Of a DNA stretch of 64,000 bases, positions 35,421 to 44,159 are shown piece after piece (the first letter of the stretch is position 1; every line of letters begins with the position of its first letter). The notes beneath the pieces were generated by a model that saw only the letters and a list, made by a program, of their open reading frames with translations, did no database searches and had not been told where the DNA came from. The stretch lies in assembly GCF_024170405.1 (NCBI RefSeq), contig NZ_JALJYC010000015.1, positions 3,803 to 67,802 on the forward strand, written 5' to 3'. Made by a program: the position numbers and the translations under genes. Source of the DNA: Neisseria perflava. GTDB lineage: Bacteria > Pseudomonadota > Gammaproteobacteria > Burkholderiales > Neisseriaceae.

Positions 35421-35951
35421 TTAATTGGCAAAAAACGTATGTGCACCCAAGTAATGCTTGGCGTAATACGGCTTGGACAGTTTTTCCGTCTGCACGGTTT
35501 TGCCGCTGCTGGGCGCATGGATAAACTCGCCGTTGCCGATGTACAAACCGACATGGGAATATTTGTGTCTGCCGCCGGTATGAAAGAAAACCAAATCGCC
35601 AGCCTTGAGCTTTCGGTCGGGAATTTTGCGCGACGCGGCGGCCATGTCGCGGGCAGTACGCGGCAGGTTTACGCCGAGGGCATTTTTATAGACATATTGA
35701 ATCATGCCGCTGCAATCGAATCCTGCTTCTGTGCTGCTGCCGCCCCATTTATAAGGCGTTCCAATCAGGCTCATGCTGTGCAACATCAATTCCTGCGAAC
35801 CTTGCTCGTGGTCGATATGGGTAATGCGTACCGGCTGGACTTTGCGCACAGTATGGCTGCGTTTGCCGGAAGATTTTTTTGATGCGGTTCCGCAAGAGGC
35901 CAAGCCGACTGCGATTATGCCCAAAACGGCCGCTTTGAACAAAGTGTTCAT
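35421..35951 (-). CDS. NlpC/P60 peptidoglycan endopeptidase lipoprotein
   Basis: A 176-residue predicted lipoprotein: signal peptide AAVLGIIAVGLASC with lipobox LASC, then an NlpC/P60 domain. The catalytic Cys is in GFDCSGMIQYVYK, the His in YSHVGLYIGNGEFIHAPSSG. GTPYKWGGSS precedes the Cys as in Spr/MepS-type D,L-endopeptidases that cleave stem-peptide cross-links. ATG 35951 was chosen because AGGAG lies 5 bp upstream; the ATG one codon earlier is too close. Confidence 0.92.
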   Translation of the reverse strand: MNTLFKAAVLGIIAVGLASCGTASKKSSGKRSHTVRKVQPVRITHIDHEQGSQELMLHSMSLIGTPYKWGGSSTEAGFDCSGMIQYVYKNALGVNLPRTARDMAAASRKIPDRKLKAGDLVFFHTGGRHKYSHVGLYIGNGEFIHAPSSGKTVQTEKLSKPYYAKHYLGAHTFFAN

Positions 35952-36045
35952 CATGTCTCCTTTCAACTGAAACCATCCCGTTTCAGACGGCCTGTAAGCC
36001 GCCCCGCCCAATATGGTATGGCTCAACCTTCAGACCATAATCTGC

Positions 36046-36724
<679 letters not shown>

Positions 36725-36732
<8 letters not shown>

Positions 36733-37975
36733 AACGCAAAGCCTCCGCCGGTTGGGTTTTCGATGCGCGCCAGCTCGGGTAGAGCGTGGCGATAAAGGCC
36801 AGAACCAAAGAAATGCAGGCAATCACAGCCACATCGCGTGCGTTGACATCGCTGGGCAGGTAGTCGATAAAATACACCTGCGAATTGATGAGGTGCACGT
36901 CGAATAGGTTTTCAAAAAAGGCCACGATTTTGCCGACGTTCCAGCCGAGCAACACGCCGCACACCACGCCAATCAGCGTGCCGAAAAAGCCGGCAAACGC
37001 CCCTTGCACCATAAAAATCTTCATCACACCCGAGGGCGCCAAGCCCAGCGTGCGCAAAATGGCGATGTCGGCTTGTTTTTCAGTGACCGCCATCACCAAA
37101 GAAGATACCAGATTAAACGCAGCCACGGCGATAATCAGGGTTAAGATGATGAACATCATGCGTTTTTCCAGCTCCACCGCTTCAAAATAGCTACGGTTGC
37201 TAAAGGTCCAATCGCGTACCCATACTTTATCTTTATCCGCTGTGGGAATCAGTTTTTCGATAAACGACGGCGCGCTTTGCGGGTCGGCCAGTTTCAAGCG
37301 CAAACCGCCTACGCCGTCGCCCAAGCGGTACAATACCTGCGCGTCTTGCAGGTGGGTCATCGCCAGCGAATTATCCACTTCGTACACGCCGGTCTTCACA
37401 ATTCCGACCACGTTAAACTGTTTCAAACGCGGCACGACACCGGCAGGGGTCACATTGCCCTCCGGCGTAATCACGGTCACTTTGCCGCCCGTTTCCGCGC
37501 CCAAAGCCTGCGCCAAACCTTCGCCCAAAATAATGTCAAACTCGCCCGGCTTCAAATCGTCGAAACTGCCCGCCGGCATGTCTTTGCCGTAATCGACCAC
37601 GTTTTTTTCTTCAGACGGCAAAATGCCGCGAATCTGCACGCCGCGCACTTCGCCCGCATTCGCCAGCAGCGCCTGATCGGAGACATACGGCGCAGTGGCC
37701 AACACCTCTTTTTTGCCTTTGACATACTTGCGCAAATCCTGCCAGCTTTCGCTGCTGCCGTTGTCATAGTAACCGATTTCCGCATGCGGCGCGACATTCA
37801 AAAGCTGCCCGCGAATTTCTTTCTGAAAGCCGTTCATCACCGACAGCACCACAATCAGCGCGGTTACGCCCAGCGCAATACCGGCGATGGAAATCAGGGT
37901 GATAAACGACATAAAGCCGTTACGCTTTTTCGCCCGCAGATAGCGCAGGCCGATCCACGTTTCTAAAGAAGCCAT
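36725..37975 (-). CDS. lolC: Lipoprotein-releasing system permease (LolC/E type)
   Basis: A 416-residue inner-membrane protein with the LolC/E layout: an N-terminal segment (FMSFITLISIAGIALGVTALIVVLSVMNGF), a large periplasmic domain, and three C-terminal membrane segments (MMFIILTLIIAVAAFNLVSSLVMAV, GFFGTLIGVVCGVLLGWNVG, VAVIACISLVLAFIATLYPSWRASKTQPAEALRYE). Only one permease gene is seen, consistent with a LolF-like homodimer in Neisseria. ATG 37975 preferred over the upstream alternative. Confidence 0.94.
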
Positions 37976-38207
37976 CAAGCTGCCTCTCACGTTAAACTAA
38001 AGCGGCTATTGTACCGTAAATCCGGCAGGCCGTCTGAAATGCAGCCAATACAAAGCGGTAGAAATCCTGCCTAATGTAAAGATATAAAGGAAACGGCTGC
38101 GGATAAAATTGTTACCACTGTTTTCAGACGGCCTAACGCGGCAACGGCATTGCCCGACAGGCGATTGTTTCAACTTTATTTATTCGTCTTGCCTGACCCG
38201 TAAAAAC

Positions 38208-38250
38208 AAAAAGCAGCGTTGCCGCCTATACGGGCAACGCTGCTTTTTTA
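38208..38250. terminator. Strong intrinsic terminator
   Basis: AAAAAGCAGCGTTGCC pairs with GGCAACGCTGCTTTTT. It lies past the stop of the minus-strand lipoprotein gene at 38273; both flanks allow bidirectional use. Confidence 0.9.
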
Positions 38251-38272
38251 ATCATCTTGCCAAACAAAAATC

Positions 38273-38929
38273 TTATTTCAATTCGCGCGAATCTTTCCAG
38301 CCTTCGCTGGTTTTCACCAAAGAAGTGGTTTCCGAACGCACTTCATCCACCGGCAGTTTGCCGTTACCGCCGCCCTCTTTCAATAATTTTTCCAACCACT
38401 CTTCCGGCACAAAACGCGCCTCATACGATACGCGCGACACCGTCATGCCATTAGACGGACTCGGCTCAGTGTACCAATTAATTTTTTCGACTTTTTGATG
38501 GCCGATACAGAAATGCGGCATGGCTTTCGGCACCGCACGGCTTTGCTCTTTACCCTTATCGGTCAGGGTATAAACAGCCACATCTACGGTTGACGTACTC
38601 TTTGGCGAAGGCAGCATTTTGGTTTTGGATTTGTCGTAATAATCTTCGTCTTCCAACAAATCCAACTGCGCCAAGGCCGTCTGATTAATCCGGTTGCCTT
38701 TGCTGTCTATCAGCGCCACCTGAATTTCCGGCTGACCGACGGGAATTTGGCTGAAGGTATCGCGGGTGCGCGGATTTTGCACGTTTATCACCACCGGCAG
38801 GCAGATTTTGTCTTCCGCCGAAAATTGGTTGATGGTCTTTTCAAATAAAGCATTGCTCGGCTTTTCACTGTCGGAACAGGCAGCCAGCAGCAAAGCGGCG
38901 CACGTCACGGCAAGGGCTTTTTTCATCAT
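38273..38929 (-). CDS. Hypothetical lipoprotein
   Basis: A 218-residue predicted lipoprotein with lipobox LAAC after a short signal peptide. The body has CLPVVINVQNP, an acidic DLLEDEDYYDK segment, PHFCIGHQKVEKINWYTEPSPSNGMTVSRVSYEARFVPEEWLEKLLKEGG and SEGWKDSRELK at the C-terminus. Two cysteines may form a disulfide. No family recognised. Own terminator, so likely monocistronic. Its ribosome site is GGAG 7 bp before the first of two adjacent ATGs. Confidence 0.75.
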   Translation of the reverse strand: MMKKALAVTCAALLLAACSDSEKPSNALFEKTINQFSAEDKICLPVVINVQNPRTRDTFSQIPVGQPEIQVALIDSKGNRINQTALAQLDLLEDEDYYDKSKTKMLPSPKSTSTVDVAVYTLTDKGKEQSRAVPKAMPHFCIGHQKVEKINWYTEPSPSNGMTVSRVSYEARFVPEEWLEKLLKEGGGNGKLPVDEVRSETTSLVKTSEGWKDSRELK

Positions 38930-39089
38930 GAAGAAACTCCGTAATCATGGAAAGTTTTGTTATGGGCGTACCGGTTTTGACCGGCTTAATGAGATTCGGC
39001 TATTTTAACGTATTTTATGGTAAATTTGGCAGACGTTCCGTAGAATATACGATTGTAAAAATAAATAACATCATCGAAAGAGAGCGCCC

Positions 39090-39440
39090 ATGATTTATCT
39101 TTATGGTATTCCGAATTGCGACACCGTCAAAAAAGCCCGCCAATGGTTAAGCGGCAACCATATCGACTATGAGTTTGTTGATTTCAAGAAAAACGCGCCG
39201 ACAGCCGAACAGCTCAATGAATGGCTGGCGCAGATTCCTTTGGATACCCTGCTCAACAAGCGCGGCACCACTTGGCGTAAGCTGGAAGTAGCTGCCCAAG
39301 CGCAAGCGGCCGACACTGCCGGAGCCATTAATCTGATGTGTACACACACCAGCCTGATTAAACGCCCGATATTGGTTAAAGACGGCCGTTTTTATGCCGG
39401 TTTTTCTGCCGACAGCTATGCAGAAATTTTTGCTGCTTAA
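39090..39440 (+). CDS. ArsC/Spx family protein (YffB type)
   Basis: A 116-residue thioredoxin-fold protein of the arsenate-reductase-like family. It starts YLYGIPNCDTVKKARQWL, with a single N-terminal Cys (C10) in the CDTVKKA context typical of YffB, and has RGTTWRKL and SLIKRPILVKDGRFYAGFS. YffB-type proteins are thought to be glutathione-dependent thiol reductases rather than arsenate reductases. Single gene. Confidence 0.9.
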   Translation: MIYLYGIPNCDTVKKARQWLSGNHIDYEFVDFKKNAPTAEQLNEWLAQIPLDTLLNKRGTTWRKLEVAAQAQAADTAGAINLMCTHTSLIKRPILVKDGRFYAGFSADSYAEIFAA

Positions 39441-39558
39441 GCATTGGGCTTCCTTCTCTTTTCAGACGGCCTCAAGGCCGTCTGAATAATGTGCAGAATA
39501 AACAAAAACGCGTTACAATGCGCGTTTGCCATCCACACTATACTTGGTTTGAATTCCC

Positions 39559-41388
39559 ATGTTCCATGCCGTAGAAAAATACAAAACCCCCGCCCAAATC
39601 CTGCTGGGCTTGATTGCCTTGACTTTTGTCGGTTTCGGCGTCAGCACCGTTGCCTCGCCGGGTTCCGACTACATCGTCAAAGTCGGTGATGAAAAAATCA
39701 GCGAACACGAATTGAATACTGCTGCGCAAAACACCCAAGGCCAGCCGCGCGACGCCGTTTTGCAAGCATTGGTGCAGCGCGCCTACCTGACCCAGGGCGC
39801 GAAAATGATGGGCATTGCCGTATCGCAAGAGCAAATCAAGCAGATTATTGTTGACGACCCGAATTTCCATAATGCAAGCGGCAAATTCGAGCAGGCGCTG
39901 CTTACCCAATACCTGAGCCAGCGCAACATGACCGAAGACCAGTTTGTGGAAGAAATCCGCGAACAATTTGCCCTGCAAAACCTGTTGAACTTGGTGCAAA
40001 ACGGCTCAATTATCAGCGACGCACAAGCCGAGCAACTGGTGAAACTGACCCAATCGACACGCACCATCCGTTCGATTACCTTCAGCCCCGAAGCCTTCGC
40101 CGCCAACATCAAAACCGACGATGGCTCACTGCAACGCTATTATGATGCGCACAAAAAAGATTACGTCATTCCACAAGGCGTGAAAATCGAATACGTGGCA
40201 TTAAGCGCCGCAGATTTGGCGGAGAAACAAACCGTCAGCGCGGAAGAAGTGCGCAAAGCTTTTGACGAACAGGCCGCCAGCGCTACGCCGCGCCGCGAAA
40301 TCGCGCATATCTTCTTCCCTGTGGCACAAAACGCCGATGACAATGCCCGCAATGCGGTTAAAGCCGAAGCGGAAAAAGTATTGGCGCAGGTACAGGCCAA
40401 ACCTGCCGATTTTGCAGCCTTGGCGAAAAAATACTCGCAAGATCCCGCCTCCGCAGCAAAGGGCGGCAATTTGGGCTTGATGGCCAAAGACGGCGGCTTG
40501 CTGCCCGAATTTGAAAACACCGCATTCTCCATGCAGAAAGGCGAAACCAGCAATCTGGTGCAGACCCAAGCCGGTTTCCATATCATCCGCGTATTGGATA
40601 TTCAGGACAAACCCGTTTTCGAGCAGGAAAAAGCCCGTATCGAAGCGGAATTGAAACTGAAAAAAGCCGCCGCCGCCTTCAACAGCGCCAAAGAAAAACT
40701 GGCCGAGGAAGCCTTCAATAATCCAAACAGCTTGGAGGCCGCCGCCAAATCTCTAGGCTTGAAAATCACCGCCCCCGAAGATTGGCTGACCCGCGCCAAC
40801 GGTAAAGCCGCCGGCATGCCGGACGATTTGCTCAATGCGATTTTCAGCGATGACGTATTGAAGAAAAAACACAATTCCGAGCCTGTCAGCGTCAACGACG
40901 ATACCGTTTGGATTGTCCGCGCCAAAGAAGTGCGCGAGGAAAAAACCGCACCGTTTGCCGAAATCAAAGACGATGTGCGCATGGGCTATCTGCGTAGCGA
41001 GGCGACCAAAGCCGCAGAGAAAAAAGCCCAAGAAACATTGGCTGATTTGAAAACCGGCCACAAAACCGAGTTGCCTTGGTCGCCGGTTACCCAGCTGACC
41101 GCGCAGCAGGCACGCCAGTCTATGCCGCCGCAAGCCTATGCCGAGCTAATTAAAGCGCGTCCGGCCGAGGGCAAACCGGCCTATGTCTTGCTGCAAGGCT
41201 TACCGGCGCCGGTAATTATCGAAGTACAGGCCATCAGTGCGCCTAGTGACATTGCCGCCCAACTGCCGGTAGCGAAACAGGCCATGCTGCAACAGCAAAC
41301 CGCCAGCATATTCGATAACCTGCTCCAATACTTGAGCAAAAACATCAAGCAAGAGCAAGGTGCGCAAAAAGTCGATTCAGGCAGTTGA
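39559..41388 (+). CDS. ppiD: Periplasmic folding chaperone PpiD
   Basis: A 609-residue membrane-anchored periplasmic chaperone at the SecYEG exit. N-terminal anchor (QILLGLIALTFVGFGVSTVA), a SurA-like N-domain (FHNASGKFEQALLTQYLSQRNMTEDQFVEEIREQFALQNLL), one parvulin domain (REIAHIFFPV ... FAALAKKYSQDPASAAKGGNLGLMAKDGGLLPEFENTAFSMQKGETSNLVQTQAGFHIIRVLD) and a C-terminal chaperone region. Length is close to E. coli PpiD. The parvulin catalytic set may be degenerate, as in E. coli; not resolved here. Confidence 0.92.
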   Translation: MFHAVEKYKTPAQILLGLIALTFVGFGVSTVASPGSDYIVKVGDEKISEHELNTAAQNTQGQPRDAVLQALVQRAYLTQGAKMMGIAVSQEQIKQIIVDDPNFHNASGKFEQALLTQYLSQRNMTEDQFVEEIREQFALQNLLNLVQNGSIISDAQAEQLVKLTQSTRTIRSITFSPEAFAANIKTDDGSLQRYYDAHKKDYVIPQGVKIEYVALSAADLAEKQTVSAEEVRKAFDEQAASATPRREIAHIFFPVAQNADDNARNAVKAEAEKVLAQVQAKPADFAALAKKYSQDPASAAKGGNLGLMAKDGGLLPEFENTAFSMQKGETSNLVQTQAGFHIIRVLDIQDKPVFEQEKARIEAELKLKKAAAAFNSAKEKLAEEAFNNPNSLEAAAKSLGLKITAPEDWLTRANGKAAGMPDDLLNAIFSDDVLKKKHNSEPVSVNDDTVWIVRAKEVREEKTAPFAEIKDDVRMGYLRSEATKAAEKKAQETLADLKTGHKTELPWSPVTQLTAQQARQSMPPQAYAELIKARPAEGKPAYVLLQGLPAPVIIEVQAISAPSDIAAQLPVAKQAMLQQQTASIFDNLLQYLSKNIKQEQGAQKVDSGS

Positions 41389-41408
41389 GGCCGTCTGAAA
41401 AAGCAAAC

Positions 41409-41435
41409 AACGGTCGGGATTATCCCGGCCGTTTT
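41409..41435 (+). terminator. Intrinsic terminator after ppiD
   Basis: AACGGTCGGGAT/ATCCCGGCCGTT stem with one G-U pair and TTTT; lies 20 bp after the ppiD stop and before recR. Confidence 0.8.
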
Positions 41436-41460
41436 ATCCATTTATCTTTCATTCTTTCCC

Positions 41461-42072
41461 ATGAGCAAAACCCCCGACGCCTTTACCCGCCTGGCCAACG
41501 CCTTGAAAGCCCTGCCCAATATCGGCCCTAAATCCGCGCAGCGCATGGCGTACCACCTGCTGCAATACAAACGCGAAGAAGCCCAAGAATTGGTAGACGC
41601 CCTGCAAAGCGCCTTGAAATTAGTACGCCATTGCCGGCTGTGCAACACTTTTTGCGAACACGAATTGTGTGATATTTGCAGCGATGACGCACGCGATTCC
41701 CGCCGCCTGATGATTGTGCACATGCCCGCCGACGTCTCCAATATGGAAACCGCCAACTGCCACGACGGTTTGTATTTCGTCTTGATGGGGCAAATCAATC
41801 CTGCGCAAGGCATGGATATTTCCGCCATCGCCTTGGATAAATTGGTCGAACGCCTGCAAAACAGCGAAGTGGAAGAAATCATCATCGCCACTAATTTTAC
41901 TGCCGAAGGCGACGCTACCGCGTATGTACTGGCCGAACTGTTTAAAAACCTGCCTTACAAAGTCAGCCGCCTCTCACGCGGCATTCCGCTGGGCGGCGAG
42001 CTGGAATATGTCGATGCCGGTACGCTGGCGCAGGCTGTGTATGAGCGGCGCTCATTAAAAGAGCACAACTGA
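41461..42072 (+). CDS. recR: Recombination protein RecR
   Basis: A 203-residue RecFOR pathway protein that helps load RecA at gaps. N-terminal helix-hairpin-helix (LPNIGPKSAQRMAYHLL), Cys4 zinc finger (CRLCNTFCEHELCDIC) and Toprim domain (LMIVHMPADVSNMET, EIIIATNFTAEGDATAYVLAEL), then the Walker-like end SRGIPLGGELEYVDAGTLAQA. Length typical of RecR. Confidence 0.97.
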   Translation: MSKTPDAFTRLANALKALPNIGPKSAQRMAYHLLQYKREEAQELVDALQSALKLVRHCRLCNTFCEHELCDICSDDARDSRRLMIVHMPADVSNMETANCHDGLYFVLMGQINPAQGMDISAIALDKLVERLQNSEVEEIIIATNFTAEGDATAYVLAELFKNLPYKVSRLSRGIPLGGELEYVDAGTLAQAVYERRSLKEHN

Positions 42073-42185
42073 TTCTAGATTAGATACAGATATTTCCATG
42101 CTTTTAGCCACCGCATACGCCGCATAATATTGCGCAATATCTGATTTGCCTATATGCTTTTCCTTTTCACTCAGGAGCCGCCGCA

Positions 42186-42689
42186 ATGCCTGCCCTACCG
42201 ATTTACCGTGCCGTTTTATTGGCCGCCACCGCACTTTCTCTTAATGCCTGCATTTATATCCGCGTTCCGCAAATGCCGTCGGTCAGCATTTACGAAGTGC
42301 AAAGCGATAATGCCACGCTTCCCCAAAAGCAACAGGTATTGCTGAAAACTTCAGACGGCCTCTGCCTCGACAACAGCGCCTCATCTTACCAAGGCATCAT
42401 TGCCTACACCTGCCACGGCAAAGCCAACCAACGCTTTGATTTGAGCGGCGACACCATCCGCGTGGAAAACAAATGCCTCGACGTCGCCGCAGAAAACGGC
42501 AACAGCGGTGCCAAAATCATTCCCTACGCCTGCCACGGCAAAAGCAACCAGCAATGGTACGCCGTTGGCAAAACCATCCGCAGCCGTTTGAACGACAAAT
42601 GTCTCGACAGTAAAAAAGACGGCAACCGCCTGACCCTGCAAACCTGCGACGGCAGCAGCGGGCAGCAATTTTATCCGTCCACCAAATAA
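42186..42689 (+). CDS. Lipoprotein with ricin-type beta-trefoil lectin domain
   Basis: A 167-residue predicted lipoprotein (signal then lipobox LNAC). The mature part, about residues 45-165, is a ricin B-type beta-trefoil: three repeats containing CLD and a Q-x-W/F-like motif (DGLCLDNSAS ... HGKANQRFDL; NKCLDVAAENGNSG ... HGKSNQQWYA; DKCLDSKKDGN ... DGSSGQQFYP). Such domains bind galactosides and other glycans, so surface or periplasmic glycan binding is plausible. Ribosome site CAGGAGCC. Closed by a DUS terminator. Confidence 0.85.
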   Translation: MPALPIYRAVLLAATALSLNACIYIRVPQMPSVSIYEVQSDNATLPQKQQVLLKTSDGLCLDNSASSYQGIIAYTCHGKANQRFDLSGDTIRVENKCLDVAAENGNSGAKIIPYACHGKSNQQWYAVGKTIRSRLNDKCLDSKKDGNRLTLQTCDGSSGQQFYPSTK

Positions 42690-42701
42690 ACAGCATGTCA
42701 A

Positions 42702-42743
42702 AGGCCGTCTGAAAACGAAAATTACCACGTTTTCAGACGGCCT
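42702..42743 (+). terminator. DUS inverted-pair terminator
   Basis: AGGCCGTCTGAA (42702-42713) and TTCAGACGGCCT (42732-42743) with AAACG/CGTTT extension, followed by TTTTC. Confidence 0.88.
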
Positions 42744-42748
42744 TTTCT

Positions 42749-42818
42749 ATTCTAGTCGTCCCGTTAGCTTGATACAGCGTTGCTGTGCCTTGTCTCAATC
42801 TAAATTGAAACGACTATA
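42749..42818. repeat. Short imperfect inverted repeat related to intergenic elements
   Basis: TCTAGTCGTCCCG at the left faces AAACGACTATA at the right, with GATACAGCGTTGCTGTGCCTTG between. The TAGTCG ends and interior recall the element at 28971-29128, so this may be a shortened relative. Confidence 0.4.
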
Positions 42819-42830
42819 CATCATCGAAAA

Positions 42831-43118
42831 TTATTTACAGCTGACACCTTGAATCTGCAAGGCATTACCGTCGCCGACTTTGAAGGTACACTTGGTCGCA
42901 TTGGCACCGGATACAGTTACCGAACCACCGGAGCGGCTCAAATTAACCGGCTCTTGCACACCCATGCCCACAGCAGTAGCAGCCAGCTTTTGTACATCGG
43001 CAGCGGCGTAAGGCGTACCGTTGCTGCCGATTTTAATTTCCTTGGCTGCATATACATTGGCGCTAGCAATCAAACCGGCCGCCACAGCTGACAAAGCCAA
43101 GAATTTTTTTATGTTCAT
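42831..43118 (-). CDS. Small secreted hypothetical protein
   Basis: A 95-residue exported protein: signal peptide ending ASANVYA-A, then a compact mature part (KEIKIGSNGTPYAAADVQKLAATAVGMGVQEPVNLSRSGGSVTVSGANATKC) with two cysteines (NATKC and QGVSCK) that could form a disulfide. Ribosome site AGGAAATGA. No family recognised; the neighbouring genes give no hint. Confidence 0.7.
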   Translation of the reverse strand: MNIKKFLALSAVAAGLIASANVYAAKEIKIGSNGTPYAAADVQKLAATAVGMGVQEPVNLSRSGGSVTVSGANATKCTFKVGDGNALQIQGVSCK

Positions 43119-43311
43119 TCATCATTTCCTTATTGATGGTGCGGATACACCGTTTGGACAGAATACGGGTGATTGCCGCTTCATGCAAGCGTTTCTGCAG
43201 ATTTAACCCGATTTGGCCTTAGGTCTATGCGTTTTTACACAACCCCACACCACTTGCCAACTGATTGTTTTCCCAAGAAAACACCAGCAAGCCATACATC
43301 CAACAATCCGC

Positions 43312-44025
43312 TTAGCGTTTGCGGAACACCAAATCCCACACGCCGTGTCCCAAACGCTTGCCGCGCGCTTCAAACTTGGTTTCCGGGCGGTAGACCGGTG
43401 TCGGCGCATAATCGGCGGCGGTGTTTTCCAATTCGCCAAACCCGCCCAATACCTCCAGCATTTGAACCGCATACTCTTCCCAGTCGGTCACCATGTGCAC
43501 ATAACCGCCGCTTTTCAGCTTTGGCAGCAGCTTGGCCACAAACGGGGTTTGCACCAAGCGGCGCTTATTGTGGCGCTTTTTGTGCCACGGGTCGGGGAAG
43601 AAAATATGGATACCGTCCAGCGACGCGTCGGCCAGCATATTTTCCACCACTTCCACCGCGTCATGCCGCATAACGCGGATATTGCCGACACCCTCTTCTT
43701 CAATCAATTTCAAAATATTGCCGACACCCGGGCCGTGTACGTCAATCGCCAAAAAATCCGTATCTGGCAGATGCTTGGCAATTTCGACGGTCGCCACGCC
43801 CATGCCGAACCCGATTTCCAATACTTTCGGATTATCGCGCCCGAACCGTGCATTCAAATCCAATGGTTCGGCCTGATAATCAACGCCGAATTGCGGCCAT
43901 AAAGTATTAATCGCCCGCTGTTGTGCGGCTGTCATATGGCCTTGACGCAGCACAAAGCTGCGGATGGAGCGGGCATGCTCGGGCGGAATATTGTTTTCGG
44001 AAGGATTGTTTATGCTATCTGTCAT
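43312..44025 (-). CDS. trmB: tRNA (guanine-N7-)-methyltransferase
   Basis: A 237-residue SAM enzyme that makes m7G46 in tRNA. Family stretches: RSIRSFVLRQGHMTAAQQRAI, SAM site VLEIGFGMGVATVEIA, DFLAIDVHGPGVG, IRVMRHDAVEVVE, IHIFFPDPWHKKRHNKRRLV and the C-terminal ETKFEARGKRLGHGVWDLVF. ATG 44025. Confidence 0.97.
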   Translation of the reverse strand: MTDSINNPSENNIPPEHARSIRSFVLRQGHMTAAQQRAINTLWPQFGVDYQAEPLDLNARFGRDNPKVLEIGFGMGVATVEIAKHLPDTDFLAIDVHGPGVGNILKLIEEEGVGNIRVMRHDAVEVVENMLADASLDGIHIFFPDPWHKKRHNKRRLVQTPFVAKLLPKLKSGGYVHMVTDWEEYAVQMLEVLGGFGELENTAADYAPTPVYRPETKFEARGKRLGHGVWDLVFRKR

Positions 44026-44060
44026 GGGAAATTTCGGCCAATAAATAAATTTTTACAAAA

Positions 44061-44101
44061 AGGCCGTCTGAATACATGATTTGTATGATTTCAGACGGCC
44101 T
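44061..44101 (-). terminator. DUS inverted-pair terminator after rnr
   Basis: AGGCCGTCTGAA (44061-44072) pairs with TTCAGACGGCCT (44090-44101), stem extended by ATCAT-like bases. Located past the rnr stop on the minus strand; the minus-strand 3' flank has TTTT. Confidence 0.8.
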
Positions 44102-44159
44102 TACCATCAGGCGGCATTATACCTGATTACGCCGTTTCATACGGCCTTCTCAGATAAAA

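Noticed and set aside
39459..39486. Terminator after the ArsC/Spx-like gene
   Set aside because: The two DUS copies face outward with a 2-nt gap (TTCAGACGGCCT then AGGCCGTCTGAA) and have no T-run, so a functional terminator is doubtful.
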